Assembly: GCA_018257865.1 (NCBI GenBank)
Contig: JAEUBA010000035.1
Coordinates: forward strand, 62,001 to 126,000
From: Stereocaulon alpinum
Taxonomy: Eukaryota; Ascomycota; Lecanoromycetes; Lecanorales; Stereocaulaceae
Reading direction: 5' to 3'
Length of the DNA stretch: 64,000 nt
Shown here: positions 31,851 to 42,446 of the stretch, piece after piece
How positions within the stretch are numbered: the stretch's first letter is position 1
Layout of the letters: the number at the start of each line of letters is the position of its first letter
Program-made: the position numbers and the translations under genes
Notes under the pieces: model-generated
What the model was told of the DNA's origin: nothing
Databases searched by the model: none
The model's input: only the letters and a program-made list of their open reading frames with translations

Positions 31851-33184
31851 TTAACTCTGTTCGAGGTCGGTCTTTACCAGGATACCATGCCCACCTAGAT
31901 TATCCATCTCGAAGGCGTCATCAGGGTGCCTATCTCCCGTCCCAATCGTAGGTGCTACCACGCCCTGCGTTTGCGATGTCTTTACTTCGGGGCCATAGTC
32001 CTTCATACGTCTGAAACCATGCTCGACACCAATGGATCCCTTTAGCGTATGTCTTGCTGATAGTTGTTCGTCCTTTGTGCCTTCGGGCCAGGAAGACGGC
32101 ATATGGTTAGACAGATTTAGCCGCCTACTAAGACGACTGAAGAGGGGCCCCATCAGTGGTATATTCGCCGCCACGCAGCCAATGTGGACTTCGACCATGT
32201 TCCATACTGCGACGTCGACGTTGGTCCATGTTAGGTCCTTGACCTCAAGCCGGGCGCTATCTACAATCTGGACAATTCGGGAGAGACAGGCACTGAGGAG
32301 AATCAGCTCATCTATAGGCAAATGCCAAGTATGTTGTGCGAGTAGTTGCTTACAAGCCGTCGAGCATGAAGATGAACGTCAACTCTATCTTTCGTCTCAT
32401 TGTTGTGTGAAGTTTCCAGATGACAGGTAGGGGCATGATATTCACCATCAAATCAGTCAGGAACAAGGTTGACGACCCAATAGTCGTGAAATAGACCGGG
32501 TTTACACACTTTCCAGGTACTTCTGGGTTCCAGAGGCGTTCAATGGGTAAGCAGTAGAAACATTCTGCGAGGAATAATGCCACACTATCGGCCAGGATGA
32601 TTGCACCAACAACATATACGGCACGTCGAAAGCTCTTAGTAATAAAAGTACGACGATATAGAATGAGAATGGCAATTTTGATGAAGGTCGTCGTCATAAT
32701 TTGTAGGATAATGAAGGCGTAGAATGCCTTCAATTTCATAAGCTGCGATCTCGCGTAGGATCTGAGGTCCATCCCCTTCACTCACTTTTTTCCAATTTCG
32801 AATGTCTGAGGTCGAGAGATAGATCGTGTGACGCCCAGAGCCATATCGGATTGCTGATAACATAATAAGACCTTTGCTCTGTCGATGCTAATAGAGGAAT
32901 CCATACCAACAATATTGTCTGCCGATATTGCCCAGCAACCTAACTATTCTCATATCAGATTGCACTGATCGAGAACCACTGGGTTCCCAAGTCGAGAGCG
33001 ATTCGAAGACACAGTGGAAGTTACTTACCAGCGCTATAGTCATGAACAGGTCGTCCCATCCTAAGCGTACAGCAGAAAGCAGTCTACCCCATATACGACC
33101 GACAAAGGACAGAGTCGATAATGTCGTCAAGAGAACAACAGCCACAACAATGTCGGCAGTACGAGAGTCGCCAGGGCTGACCAT
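31851..33184 (-). CDS. Rhodopsin-like (Pth11/SAT4-type) seven-helix membrane protein
   Basis: Four exons: 33029-33184, 32786-32887, 32354-32742 and 31851-32292 (362 residues, all in phase). It belongs to the large fungal 'rhodopsin domain' membrane family. Landmarks are TADIVVAVVLLTTLSTLSFVG (helix 1), VRLGWDDLFMTIAL (the family's WDD block), AIRYGSGRHTIYL, helix 3-4 with FYAFIILQIMTTTFIKIAIL and YRRTF, CVNPVYFTTIGSSTLFLTDLMVNIMPLPVIWKL cited here by its ends CVNP and MPLPVIWKL, and NVDVAVWNMVEVHIGCVAANIP (last helix). A polar cytoplasmic tail of about 100 residues follows. The CFEM domain of true Pth11 is missing. Members are presumed receptors or transport accessories; ligands are unknown. 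Intron 2 is only 43 bp. Exon 2's start (HRQSKGLIMLSAIRYG) is the least secure junction. Confidence 0.78.
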
Positions 33185-35432
33185 ACTTTCTAAGGGTAGT
33201 GATCATGGAGGATGTATGGAATACATCCACAGGGTCAGACGGTGCGCCTTTGAAGGGAGAATAGTGGCCATAGCGAACTTAGTATAGTCCAGAACGTGAA
33301 ACTCCACTCCGTAGCGATCTGTCAGATGTGGAAGGTGTGTGACATAAAAACGTTGCATTCTGCTCCGAGGAAATGCACGAAAACGGCAAAGCTGAGACGG
33401 CGCGTGGTGCTATGGCTCCCACAATTGACACTAAACAATCTCACTCTGCAAGCGGCCTGTAATGGAGATTGCTTATCATTCTTCTAACGACCACTAGAAA
33501 GGTGAGGAGAAATACTACTTAGAAAGGCCAAACAAAGCAGACTGAAGTCATTCATAAGGAGCAGCGGTATGGTGACGGCAACCGAGCGGTTTGTAGCCTT
33601 GATTCTGTCGGACAATGCTTGGGAATTTCTTGCATGAGAGAGCGCTGGTGTCAGCTGCACTACTAGCGGATATCGATCCCTGCCTTTCAATCGAGATTAG
33701 ACCAGCGTAGCCATTCTGATGACTTTGCTCTTTTCCACATGCTCCGAAGCAGAGACGACCTATTCTCGGTTTGGCTAAAAGTAAAAAGTCGTGTATCAGG
33801 CTAAACATCAGACACGGACACTACCTTAGTCCTTTCGGCAGGCGGCTGTTAAGTACAAGGGTCGGTTACCGGTTAAGTCACCGGGACTACCTTAGTGTCT
33901 CCGCTTGAAGGGTTCAGCGTCATACGAGTCAATTGAGTCTTACTTACCACAATTTAAATCCGAATGGGGATGCTTCAGCCGCCAGGATCAGATTATACTG
34001 CAGTAGTTCGTACAAGAAGAATCTCAACACCGTCTTGGAATTAATTTTCTTTCCCTCTTCCAGTCCCAGGGTATCTTGATCTGCCGGCATGTCCGCTCCG
34101 TGCGAAATGCGCGTTGCCAAGAGTGGCACCAGACGTTGATCAAAGCTCCTGCTTGTAATTGTGGGGCTCGATGCCGGGACACGGGATTCACGTGGAGCCG
34201 TCCTTGTCACAGGCGTACTCCGATTGGGCTTCACGCAATTCATCCCACCTTCGCATCTTGAGGAGGTCATGATAGGCTCCTAGCTCAAGCCGATTATGTT
34301 GGATGCGCCAAGTACATGCGCAACATCGTAAGACCGTCTGCGCCGCATCTTAGCACACCTAATCAGTCTAATTAGTGTATCGCCCGCAGCTCCTTGCTGC
34401 ACCAGCCGCAACCCTACATAATGGTCTCCAAGCTGGGCTTCTCCTGTGCATGTTCGTTTTGACACTGACTTTGTGTTTTTTTTCCACGGCGACGAGACCT
34501 TATCTTGTTATCAAAAGAAGCTGAAACTCATTGAGGGCGGGAAGACATAAGTCGAACAATTTGTTGATAGAACCAGCAAGGATAAGGATGATACAATGGC
34601 TCCGATTGACCCCAACGAATAGGCCCCATCGGCACCTATGATTGGACCACTCCTGGCCGTCCCACGCCAAGACCTCAGCGCACATGCTATCTCCCAAGTG
34701 CGATGTGCCTGCACTTACCCGTAAATACCAGCCGTCCATGCTGCATCTACTGGGTTCATATACCTTGCAAACACGCTGTCCCTGGCTCTGTAACCGATAC
34801 TCGGACTAGTCATCCGGAAATGACGCGAGTGCGAGATCGTGAACCCACCGCTCCAATCTCAATCTCCAACCATGCTCTATGTTGCACCATATTGTGGGCT
34901 AGCAATGATAGCAACAAGTCGTGCTCCGCAGATCCGGGTATTCCTCCGCCTACACTCGCTATTGCTGCTGGTATGTGCCGTATTCTTGCGTTTTTGGTCG
35001 GCCACCAATCTGGTCTCGCGTACAATTGAACATGCGGGATTTTTCATGTTTTGTGGGATAATTGATCTGAGCAAGCTGCCATCAATCCTTGATCACTGCT
35101 TGGACATAAACCATCACTCTTCCAGGCCACGTCACGCATCAAATCAGCCGCGTTGGGACACACCGCCACATCGCTCAGAACCTAGTTGTCAGCTGCAGCA
35201 AAGCAACGTGTCTAGCTTCGGAGCTGTTATCATTGATAATTCACCAGCCAGAGCGAAGGAGCTGAGCACATGATGCCAAGCGCAAGGGACCGAGTACGAG
35301 GAGCCAAGGTCGAATGTGTATATAGCAAAGGCGTCACTATCAATTGAGTCCGCTTCCACGCACTCGAAGAGCCTGTTTCCCTTTTAAACAAGCAGCGGCA
35401 CGAAGCATTACAGTCTCACTATAGCGGACGAA
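33185..35432. other. Intergenic, no supported gene
   Basis: 2.2 kb between divergent genes. Many short frames on both strands, none with motif, signal peptide or splice logic. The final 100 bp (TATATAG at about 35319-35325) should be the promoter of the prenyltransferase gene. Confidence 0.45.
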
Positions 35433-36482
35433 ATGCAGCAACCCAACGGTAAACATGCGAATGAGAAGCAACACACCAATCCTGGACCCTCATCGACAGT
35501 ACCTTCCCCAGTCGCACCTCGAAAACAAGGCATCATTTCCAATCTCCCGGCACCATGGATACCTTACGCCGAATTAATGCGCCTCGATAGACCAGCAGGC
35601 TTCTACGCATTCTACATACCCTACCTGATCGGACTAGGCTACGGAGCCTGTCTCGCGGACCCCATTCCCTCGCCAACACGTCTCTCCACTCTCGGCGGTA
35701 TCTTCTTCATCGGCTGCATCATTCTACGCGGTGCAGCCTGTGCCTGGAACGACAACGTAGACCAAGAATTCGACCGCAAAGTCGCTCGATGTCAGAACCG
35801 GCCCATAGCTCGAGGCGCAATCAGCACCACTCAAGGCCATATATTCACCGCAGCCCTAACCCTAACCGGAGCTCCATTGTTCCTATTGCTACCTGTCGAA
35901 TGCAGTTACCATGCCGTGCCCATTACCGTTCTGTTCGGGGCATATGCATTGATGAAGCGTATTACGAATTATCCGCAGGTAGTGCTAGGATTTCCCTTTG
36001 CCTGGGGCATCCTGATGAGCTGTGCGGCACTAGAAATCCATCCGCTAGGCGAACAATTTCGCGTGCCTACCTTGAGTCTTTTTGTGGCCAATGTCCTTTG
36101 GACGATGATCTACGATACCATATATGCTCACCAGGATCTCAAGGACGACGTGAAGGCAGGGGTGAAATCGATGGCTGTTCGTTTCGCTGACAGCACGAAA
36201 ACACTTGCTTCGATACTCGCCGTTACTCAGATTGGGCTGTTGATCGTGGTGGGCTGGCAGGCGGACTTTTCACTTGTTTACTTCCTAGGGACTTGTGGGG
36301 GAAGTGCAATTGCGTTAGGAAGCATGATTGCCAGAGTCGACTTGAAAGAGCCGGCCAGCTGTGCTTGGTTCTTCCATCGTGGCTTCTGGTATGTGGGAGG
36401 AAGTATTGTGATGGGTCTATTTGGAGAGTATCTTGCACGGTTACAAGGTTTGAAAGTGCCACAAGTTGGTGCTTTCATTTGA
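35433..36482 (+). CDS. UbiA-type aromatic prenyltransferase
   Basis: A 349-residue intronless membrane protein of the UbiA superfamily, which transfers prenyl diphosphates to aromatic or polyketide acceptors. The two metal-diphosphate motifs are present: NDNVDQEFD (106-114) with the downstream ARCQNRPIARG, and YDTIYAHQDLKDD (227-239). Nine or so hydrophobic segments follow the start of the conserved part, PYAELMRLDRPAGFYAFYIPYLIG (given by its ends PYAELMRLDRP and YLIG). The form fits both fungal COQ2 and meroterpenoid-cluster enzymes; I lean to the latter because there is no mitochondrial presequence (residues 1-35 are polar and Pro-rich, MQQPNGKHANEKQH), but this is inference. It ends 38 bp from the P450 stop on the opposite strand. 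No polyketide synthase or terpene cyclase is visible in this window. Confidence 0.85.
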   Translation: MQQPNGKHANEKQHTNPGPSSTVPSPVAPRKQGIISNLPAPWIPYAELMRLDRPAGFYAFYIPYLIGLGYGACLADPIPSPTRLSTLGGIFFIGCIILRGAACAWNDNVDQEFDRKVARCQNRPIARGAISTTQGHIFTAALTLTGAPLFLLLPVECSYHAVPITVLFGAYALMKRITNYPQVVLGFPFAWGILMSCAALEIHPLGEQFRVPTLSLFVANVLWTMIYDTIYAHQDLKDDVKAGVKSMAVRFADSTKTLASILAVTQIGLLIVVGWQADFSLVYFLGTCGGSAIALGSMIARVDLKEPASCAWFFHRGFWYVGGSIVMGLFGEYLARLQGLKVPQVGAFI

Positions 36483-36520
36483 AAGCATTTCTAGCGAGTA
36501 GCATGAAGGCGGAAACCTTA

Positions 36521-38216
36521 TCAGAAGGGTATCCTTGCAGCTTCGAGAACTCCGAATTCTGTTGCTTGATCAATGATAAGGTGTTCGTGCTCCTTGCTTC
36601 GGACGGTTGCTTTGATTGGGAAAGGTTCTGTAGTTAGATGATGCTGCAGTTCCATACTGTCGTAGCCACCAGTCTATCACAAAAAACATCAGTTGGTACC
36701 AAAATTCACTAGAGACGAACACTTACAGCAGCGTAATCAAAGCAGTATGCAAGTCTCGAAAACGCAACGAACAATTGCGTCTGCGCCAACTTGTACCCAA
36801 CGCAGATTCTGCGTCCACCGCCAAAGATGAAAAGCCCGGCACCGATACTACCCTCGTTACCATCCAGCCACCGTTCCGGTATGAAAGATTTCGGATCCTT
36901 CACAGCATTGCACACCGGGATCGTATTGATCATAAACTCCGTGCCTTTAGGAAAATGGTAACCCTCAAATTCCATATCCTGCGTCAACTGATGAGGCGGC
37001 ACAATCGGCACAATCGGTCTCCAGCGCAGAATCTCCTTGACCAACGCGCACGTATAAGGCATAGCATCGATATCGCTGATCAAAGGTAAGCGTTCGGCAT
37101 CAGCTCCACAAACAGCATCAGCCTCATCGCGAGCCTTCTGCATCGCCTCCGGATAGCACAACGCAGCCATAACCAGCGTATTCAGAATCATCCGCGTATT
37201 ATCACTGCCCGCCGCAATGGCGGACAAGGCCAAATACATCGCCTGCTCATCATCACCCCTATACTTGAAATCAGCATGCAACAAGGCATCCCTGACAAAA
37301 GAAGGCGGCGCCGTCCCCTTCTCAATCATGCCCTTCACAGGCCTCCACCACGTCTCAAAAACACGCCAATGGTCCCGTCCAATCTCCTCCATCTTCCCCC
37401 GCCACGGCTGCACGCACGCCGGCAACTTCGCCACCAACGGGAAAAAATCAACCATACTCTCCCCAATCATCTTCAAGAATTGACTCGTAATCCGCTGCAA
37501 CTCCAACAGCTCCTCCGTCCTCTTCACAAGTCCCTCCCCCAGCACAATTCTATGCATAACACTATTCGAATACCGATAATGATGCAAATACCACTCCTCG
37601 GGCCGGAACACATACGCCGCCAGCATCTGCGTGCTCTCCAGTTCCTGCATCTCCGTGTACGTTCTTATCCGCTCGACTTTCGCCAGGTGCTGCATTACGC
37701 GGCGGCCTTCCATCCATTGGGGTGTGGGGAGCAAGACGACGCGTTTGCCGCGGGAGATGAGGTCGGAGGCTATGGGCATGGGGGGGCGCTCGTGGGTTAT
37801 TTTGCCGCGTTTGGAGATTATTTCTGTTACGAGGCGGGGGGTGTTGAGGAGGATTTGGGTGCGGGAGCCGTGGTGGAGGGTGGTCATTTCGCCGTGCGTG
37901 GAGAGGGTGGAGAGCTGGGGTGGGGGAGGTTTAGTTAGGTGGTTTAGTTGTAAGGGTAAGATGGGTGTGGGCAATTGGGTATATTTACGTATTGTATCAA
38001 TGCTGGAGTAGACCGGCGTGCATGGCGCCATGCTAGCAGATTGCCGACTATAGGGTACCCTGCTGGTCCGGGCGGTAGACGGTATTGCTTCCTCTGAAAG
38101 AGAGTCTGCAGATGTGGCGGGGCAAAGACCTCACGCACGACAACAAACACAAAGAGAGCGCCCAGCACAATCGAGATGGCTAGAATAAGAACATGTACCG
38201 GGAGCACGAGAGGCAT
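36521..38216 (-). CDS. Cytochrome P450 monooxygenase
   Basis: Three exons: 37989-38216, 36727-37914 and 36521-36673 (522 residues, all phase 0). ER-anchored haem monooxygenase: an N-terminal membrane anchor (VHVLILAISIVLGALFVFVV), the proline hinge YRLPPGPAGYPIVGN, the I-helix AGSDNT (for AGxDTT), the K-helix EILRWR (ExxR), FIPERWL, and the haem loop FGGGRRICVGYKLA with its axial Cys. The last exon (ATGGYDSMELQHHLTTEPFP) restores the usual P450 end and was added because reading on past 36727 would stop at once. I start at ATG 38216, which puts the anchor at the N terminus; an upstream in-frame ATG at 38315 is possible but adds a polar extension. Its closest pathway partner here is the convergent UbiA prenyltransferase, so oxidation of a prenylated product is a reasonable but unproven role. 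Confidence 0.88.
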
Positions 38217-38957
38217 AGTTGGATGAAGCAGCGCATGCTGAATCGTGTGGATCCGAGACATCGTGCCAAGATCACGATATCCTTGCAAACAGATCGTAGA
38301 AAGCGCTCCCGCCATCTTTATATGTGGAATTGGTACAATACCTACCGTCCTACCTGCCTACCTACCAACGCACATAGCTAGAAATTCCCTTACGTAGCCA
38401 TGCATACACGTACCGTAGGTAGCCACGCACAAGCGCATGCAACGTGCCCCACAAAAGCCGCATAGGAATTTACCCTTACTTACCCAAAGACTAAAGTAAG
38501 CTACTGTCTCACGTGCATGACACGCGATGTTCCGATAAGAGCATACGTATTCGGCTCTTGGGAACGTTGGCGTTAGCGCTGACAGCTGTTCACGCTTGGG
38601 GTAGGTGCAGGGATTGAGGTTTGGGTTGCGTCTCGGCAGAAAGGCACAGGGGTCGGGTCCGCTGGGTTTCCGGACGAGCCGCAGGTTCGGGCTTAGCGCC
38701 TGAGGTGGGTATGGGGGAGGCGGGAGGGAGGGTGGGGCTTGGAGGAGTGGGGAGGTAGTCTCGGAGTTTTTCTCACCTTCATCATTGATGTGTGTTTTAG
38801 TTGATATCTTGGGAAGGGATGGACAGGTATGTGTGATGGGCTTCTATTGAGATTCGATATATGTCGGAGAGTGCGAGTGCTGTCTAAAGCGATCCTTGTC
38901 ACTGTCAAGCTAGTCTTCGCTGACGACATGCAAAACCCGTTCAAGCGTGTCTTCACA
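38217..38957. other. Intergenic / P450 promoter region
   Basis: Upstream of the P450. Around 38338-38420 short repeats of CCTACC/CGTAGG-type sequence occur (TACCGTCCTACCTGCCTACCTACC, shown by its core CCTACC), perhaps a binding-site cluster. No gene. Confidence 0.4.
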
Positions 38958-39873
38958 TCAATTCCTACCAGTGTTCACCGCCTTGGCCAAGTATTTATGC
39001 GGCTGGAAGTGAAGAGTACGCCCTTCATCGTCACCGAAACCCCGAAGGCCTGTGACTATCACAGGTCCCAGATCGGGTTCCAGCATATCCTTGATTGCAT
39101 TGACCAAAGGCTCACAGGGTGACATCGCCACATCACATTTGCAATTTCAAGTACTGAAATCATCACTAACAGGCAAGTCCGAGTAACCCGGTACTCGGTA
39201 GTAGTGTCCGCCGCGGTCAGGCTTCGTGTTTATCGCCAGGAGCAAAGATTGGAATCCGACCAGGGTCTGCATTCCTCTGAAGAAGGTTGGCAGTTGTCCG
39301 ACGAAAGCTTTTTCTAGGAGAAGAAACGTGAACCAAGAACAATTTCGCAACTTGATGCACATAGACTTGCGCAAGATCGTCGTATCAGCAAATTTTCTTG
39401 AGGACTAAGATGGCTGCTTTGAAGTCATGTGTTTCCATGTCTTGGATGTTTCTCCTATCGCGTACGCTTATTGTACTCCGCCAGTCCATGTCCACCAGAC
39501 ATTCAACGTTCATGATCCGGTTGTTGAAATTTGTGGGGCGATAGCGAATTTCTTGGACGGGATGAAGAGACCAGCTAGATCGTTGGAATTTGTAGTATTT
39601 GACTATACTTTGGTTAGATAGCCATTCCGCCGCCTCGCTGTATGTCTGCTTCGAAGTCCGGAGAATACCGAAAGTGTCGTTGGCCCCTTCAACGTAAAAG
39701 GGGCCAATTTCCCACAGTCCTGCTAGATCAATAATATAGCATTTGCTAAAGATATAGCCATAGATCATGTCCTTGATTTCTTGAGGTAGGTCAAGTGGTT
39801 TTAGCTTTGGGTTGTTGTTGTACTGCTTGTGGTAATGCTGGCGGAGCATCGTTGTACCTGTAACAACCATCAT
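38958..39873 (-). CDS. F-box-like fungal protein with a frameshift
   Basis: From ATG 39873 the frame gives LKPLDLPQEIKDMIYGYIF, the opening of the many small fungal F-box/2EXR-like proteins (LPxEIRxxIYxxIF), then FGILRTSKQTYSEAAEWL, also typical. The frame stops at 39385, yet the next frame continues the same kind of sequence at once (ADTTILRKSMCIKLRNC, FVGQLPTFFRGMQTL). The step is +1 at or next to the run AAGAAAATTTGC, and there is no room for an intron. A 60-bp intron (39111-39170, GTTAGT...GAG) then joins the last exon 38958-39110 (PLVNAIKDMLEPDLGPVIV to the TGA). Such proteins may act as ubiquitin-ligase adaptors. Either the gene is a recent pseudogene or one base in the homopolymer is wrong. 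Confidence 0.6.
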
Positions 39874-40255
39874 GCTGCTGCTTAAGTGCAGATAGTGGAG
39901 ACATTGGACCTCAGCAACCTAGGTGGACTAGTCGGGCACACACACCTCGTATGAGATGACTTGGGTATATCAATCTCATAATGAGGCACCGTTGTCTAAT
40001 ATCGAATATCAACAGAAATCCTCGAACCTACTATGACCATGGCTGTTGTGCGGCGAAGGAAGGCATTTTTCCGATGCTGGCCGGAGTTTCGTCGGGACGC
40101 GACTTCGAAGACTAAGAGAGTGGGTACGAAGTTTTGCATTAGAGAACTTCAAATGGCAAATGTACAGTGACCCACGTAGAGCCCGCCAGAGCCACGAGTC
40201 AATTTGAGCTGATTAGAACAGTGGTCGGCCTTGGCATACATGAGGTTCTCACAAC

Positions 40256-40336
40256 TGTTTGCAGTTAATACTTAATTGTATTAGGTTCGATTCCTAATGG
40301 CGCTGGTACAATGGTGTAATGGTTTTGTTTTCTTCT
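40256..40336 (+). repeat. 81-bp direct repeat with tRNA-like elements, copy 1
   Basis: Identical base for base to 40484-40564, offset 228 bp. It contains a perfect tRNA T-arm (stem TTAGG / CCTAA, loop TTCGATT, 40281-40297), which is also a B box (GGTTCGATTCC), followed by TGGTGTAATGG at 40312-40322, which fits the A-box consensus. The order B then A is reversed from a normal tRNA gene. Confidence 0.85.
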
Positions 40337-40350
40337 GGCAGCGCCATTAG
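40294..40350 (+). repeat. 12-bp perfect inverted repeat (potential RNA hairpin)
   Basis: CTAATGGCGCTG at 40294-40305 pairs perfectly with CAGCGCCATTAG at 40339-40350, leaving a 33-base loop that holds the A-box-like sequence. The inner seven pairs (GGCGCTG/CAGCGCC) look like an acceptor stem. Confidence 0.7.
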
Positions 40351-40483
40351 CTGGCAGGTCTTTAGAGTTCTTAACCGGGAACAGCCGTGGTTCGAATACC
40401 AGTAAGTGTAGTGCAGTTTCGCCTACCAAAAACGTTCGTTGGTTGGCTTACCGTCCGGGGCGGACGCCTGTTGGTAATGGTCG

Positions 40484-40564
40484 TGTTTGCAGTTAATACT
40501 TAATTGTATTAGGTTCGATTCCTAATGGCGCTGGTACAATGGTGTAATGGTTTTGTTTTCTTCT
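40484..40564 (+). repeat. 81-bp direct repeat with tRNA-like elements, copy 2
   Basis: Second exact copy. Its downstream flank differs from copy 1 (ACAACTCGG instead of GGCAGCGCC), so it lacks the matching right arm of the hairpin, but it is followed 45-50 bp later by another GGTTCGACC. It ends 85 bp from the stop codon of the gene on the minus strand. Confidence 0.85.
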
Positions 40565-40648
40565 ACAACTCGGTGACCAGTAAGCATAGCGAGAGTCTGG
40601 GAGCAAATGGTTCGACCAAAGCAATCTATACTCGAACACTCACAGCAG

Positions 40649-42446
40649 CTATTTCTCGTTCGTCTTCTCCCTCCTTCCTGGACAAGCTCTCAAACACCCC
40701 ACCAAATCCCCAGCCTTGACTCTCGAGAAAGCCTGCCCTTTATCATCAACCCCAATCCCCAACACAACTTCATCATCTATATAGCCAACATGCATGTCAT
40801 GTGCCTCATCGCCACTCCCCTTGCCCCTCGGTGGTCGCCCCCAAGCATAAGAGATACTCACTGTATATGTAAAGTACGCCCAGAAGTTCTTGCCACCGTA
40901 GGGCTCTGTTGCATTTCGACCCATCTTCTTAGTATCAGCGACGACAGCAGCGTTGGTAGAATTTTCGGACCAATTCTCCGAGGCAGACCAGCCAGATGCA
41001 GTCTCATTGGCCATCAGGAGAGGGTGTTGAGAGATCCCTAGCATGCTAAAGGGAGGCATAGCCTGCCAGACTAAGAAGAATCGTTCGTAACGAAGGGGCA
41101 ATCCGAGCCAATTGGGAAATTTTCGATGCACTACAGCGAAGAAGACTGTGTTGTCTGGCGTCGCTTTGCAGACTGAATCGGATCTGTTGCAGAGGATGAG
41201 GCGGAGGGAGTTGGTAGCTTGATGCCACGTACCTCCTCTTTTCATCTTGTCTGGTTCTTCTGCGTCGGTGAATTCTCTGATACATGGCTGCTCGAGTGGA
41301 TCGGTGAGATTGGTTGTTGTGAGCCCGTTGCCTAGGAGCTTGGCGAATGTGCGGCCACGAGTGCCGCCTGTTGGGTTGGAGAGGTCGTAGTGGATGTAAG
41401 ATTCGCCACTTGAAGGAAAGAAGAGAAGCCAATTCTTTTCGATGGCAGAACGAGTGTCTGCTGGGTTGCGGGTGAGCTCGGTGAGTGTCGGGTATGACCT
41501 GAGAGGGCCCAGAGAGGGAAGCGTAGGTGAAGAAGAGAGGAGTTTGGCGAGTGGAGGGTAGAGAGTGCGTAGGTCTATGATCCAAAGACCGAAGCAGGCG
41601 TAGCGGGATCTATAACAATGATCAGTATTGATTGGAGCTGGCAGTGGAGCAGTCGTACTGAGTATTGACCATCATCAGCGGCTCCCCCTTGCCACTCCAG
41701 AAGATCCTTGGGTCATGAAAACCTGGGATATCCACGTAGGGCATAAACTTCCCATCACATTTCTCCGCAGGCGTAGGAGGCACGCTGAGTGCCACTGGAT
41801 GGGAAGCACATCTCATGCCACCGCCGGGACCAACATGCTTCAAATCATCCTCCGTACATGGCTTCTCGCCTGGTCTAGCATACTCCCCAGGTATGTAGCA
41901 AATATTGGCTTCGCAGAGGACGTTCTCCTGATAGTTTCCATTTGTGACGATCCTACTGACAACCAGGTACTGATTCTCGGACCAGTATGGGAGAGCGATC
42001 AATGTTGGGTTCCAGAAGATTCTGAACTCGGGCTTCGAAAATCCTGCTGCTATCTCCGAGATGTTCTGAACCATGTTTGGAAGCCGTGTGTGCCCAGTGT
42101 ATACATTTGCATCAATTGGACATGTAAATAGAGGCGCCAGATTTGGGTCAAGGACAGGTTGCCACAATGTTAAGAAATTCGTCTTGTTCGAGATCCGCTC
42201 TCCTTTGTCATAGTCGTAATAGTAGTGGCTAGGTGGTGAGAGATGGTTGGACGAGGCATTGGCAATAGGTAGTGGTTTTTGTAGGCTGGAAATAGGGACG
42301 CGTATGCCTTGCTGTGGAGGCGGAGGTGGATGAAAGACGAGCGATGGTAGAGAGCTTGTTACGGGCAGTGCCCGGTATGAGATGATGATCGTGACAAAGA
42401 CGATTGCCGGAAGAAGAAACCGACGTAGTGGTGGAAGGTAAATCAT
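40649..42446 (-). CDS. Conserved fungal type II membrane protein, function unknown
   Basis: Two exons, 41659-42446 and 40649-41609, with a 49-bp intron (GTACGA...ATAG), giving 582 residues. Start at ATG 42446: MIYLPPLRRFLLPAIVFVTI gives a basic N terminus and one signal-anchor helix, so the rest should lie in the Golgi/ER lumen. The luminal part has many N-glycosylation sequons, conserved-looking blocks NPTLIALPYW, GFHDPRIFWSGKGEPLMM, RYACFGLWIIDLR, SYIHYDLS, PPFSMLGISQHPLLMAN, FAYFTYTVSISYAWGR-like FWAYFTYTVSISYAWGR and VDDEVVLGIGVDD-like GYIDDEVVLGIGVDD, and eight or more cysteines. The DPRIFW block and five-bladed-propeller-like pattern of short strands recall glycosidase/glycosyltransferase families such as fungal beta-mannosyltransferases, but I cannot confirm that. 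Role: probably glycan-related, by topology only. Confidence 0.7.

Larger units (their letters stand above)
39874..40648. other. Non-coding region holding tRNA-like repeats
   Basis: No protein gene. The region carries the 81-bp direct repeat, a 12-bp inverted repeat and several RNA polymerase III A/B-box-like sequences described separately. Confidence 0.6.

Noticed and set aside
34839..35273. 144-codon plus-strand frame upstream of the prenyltransferase
   Set aside because: No conserved-looking segments and overlapped by other equally open frames.
37276..37938. 220-codon open frame on the plus strand
   Set aside because: Antisense to the P450 gene.
40256..40564. Ordinary tRNA gene
   Set aside because: T-arm and A-box signals are present but in the wrong order, and no anticodon arm with a 7-base loop can be drawn.
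41046..41585. 179-codon open frame on the minus strand
   Set aside because: Out-of-frame shadow of the second exon of the type II membrane protein gene.
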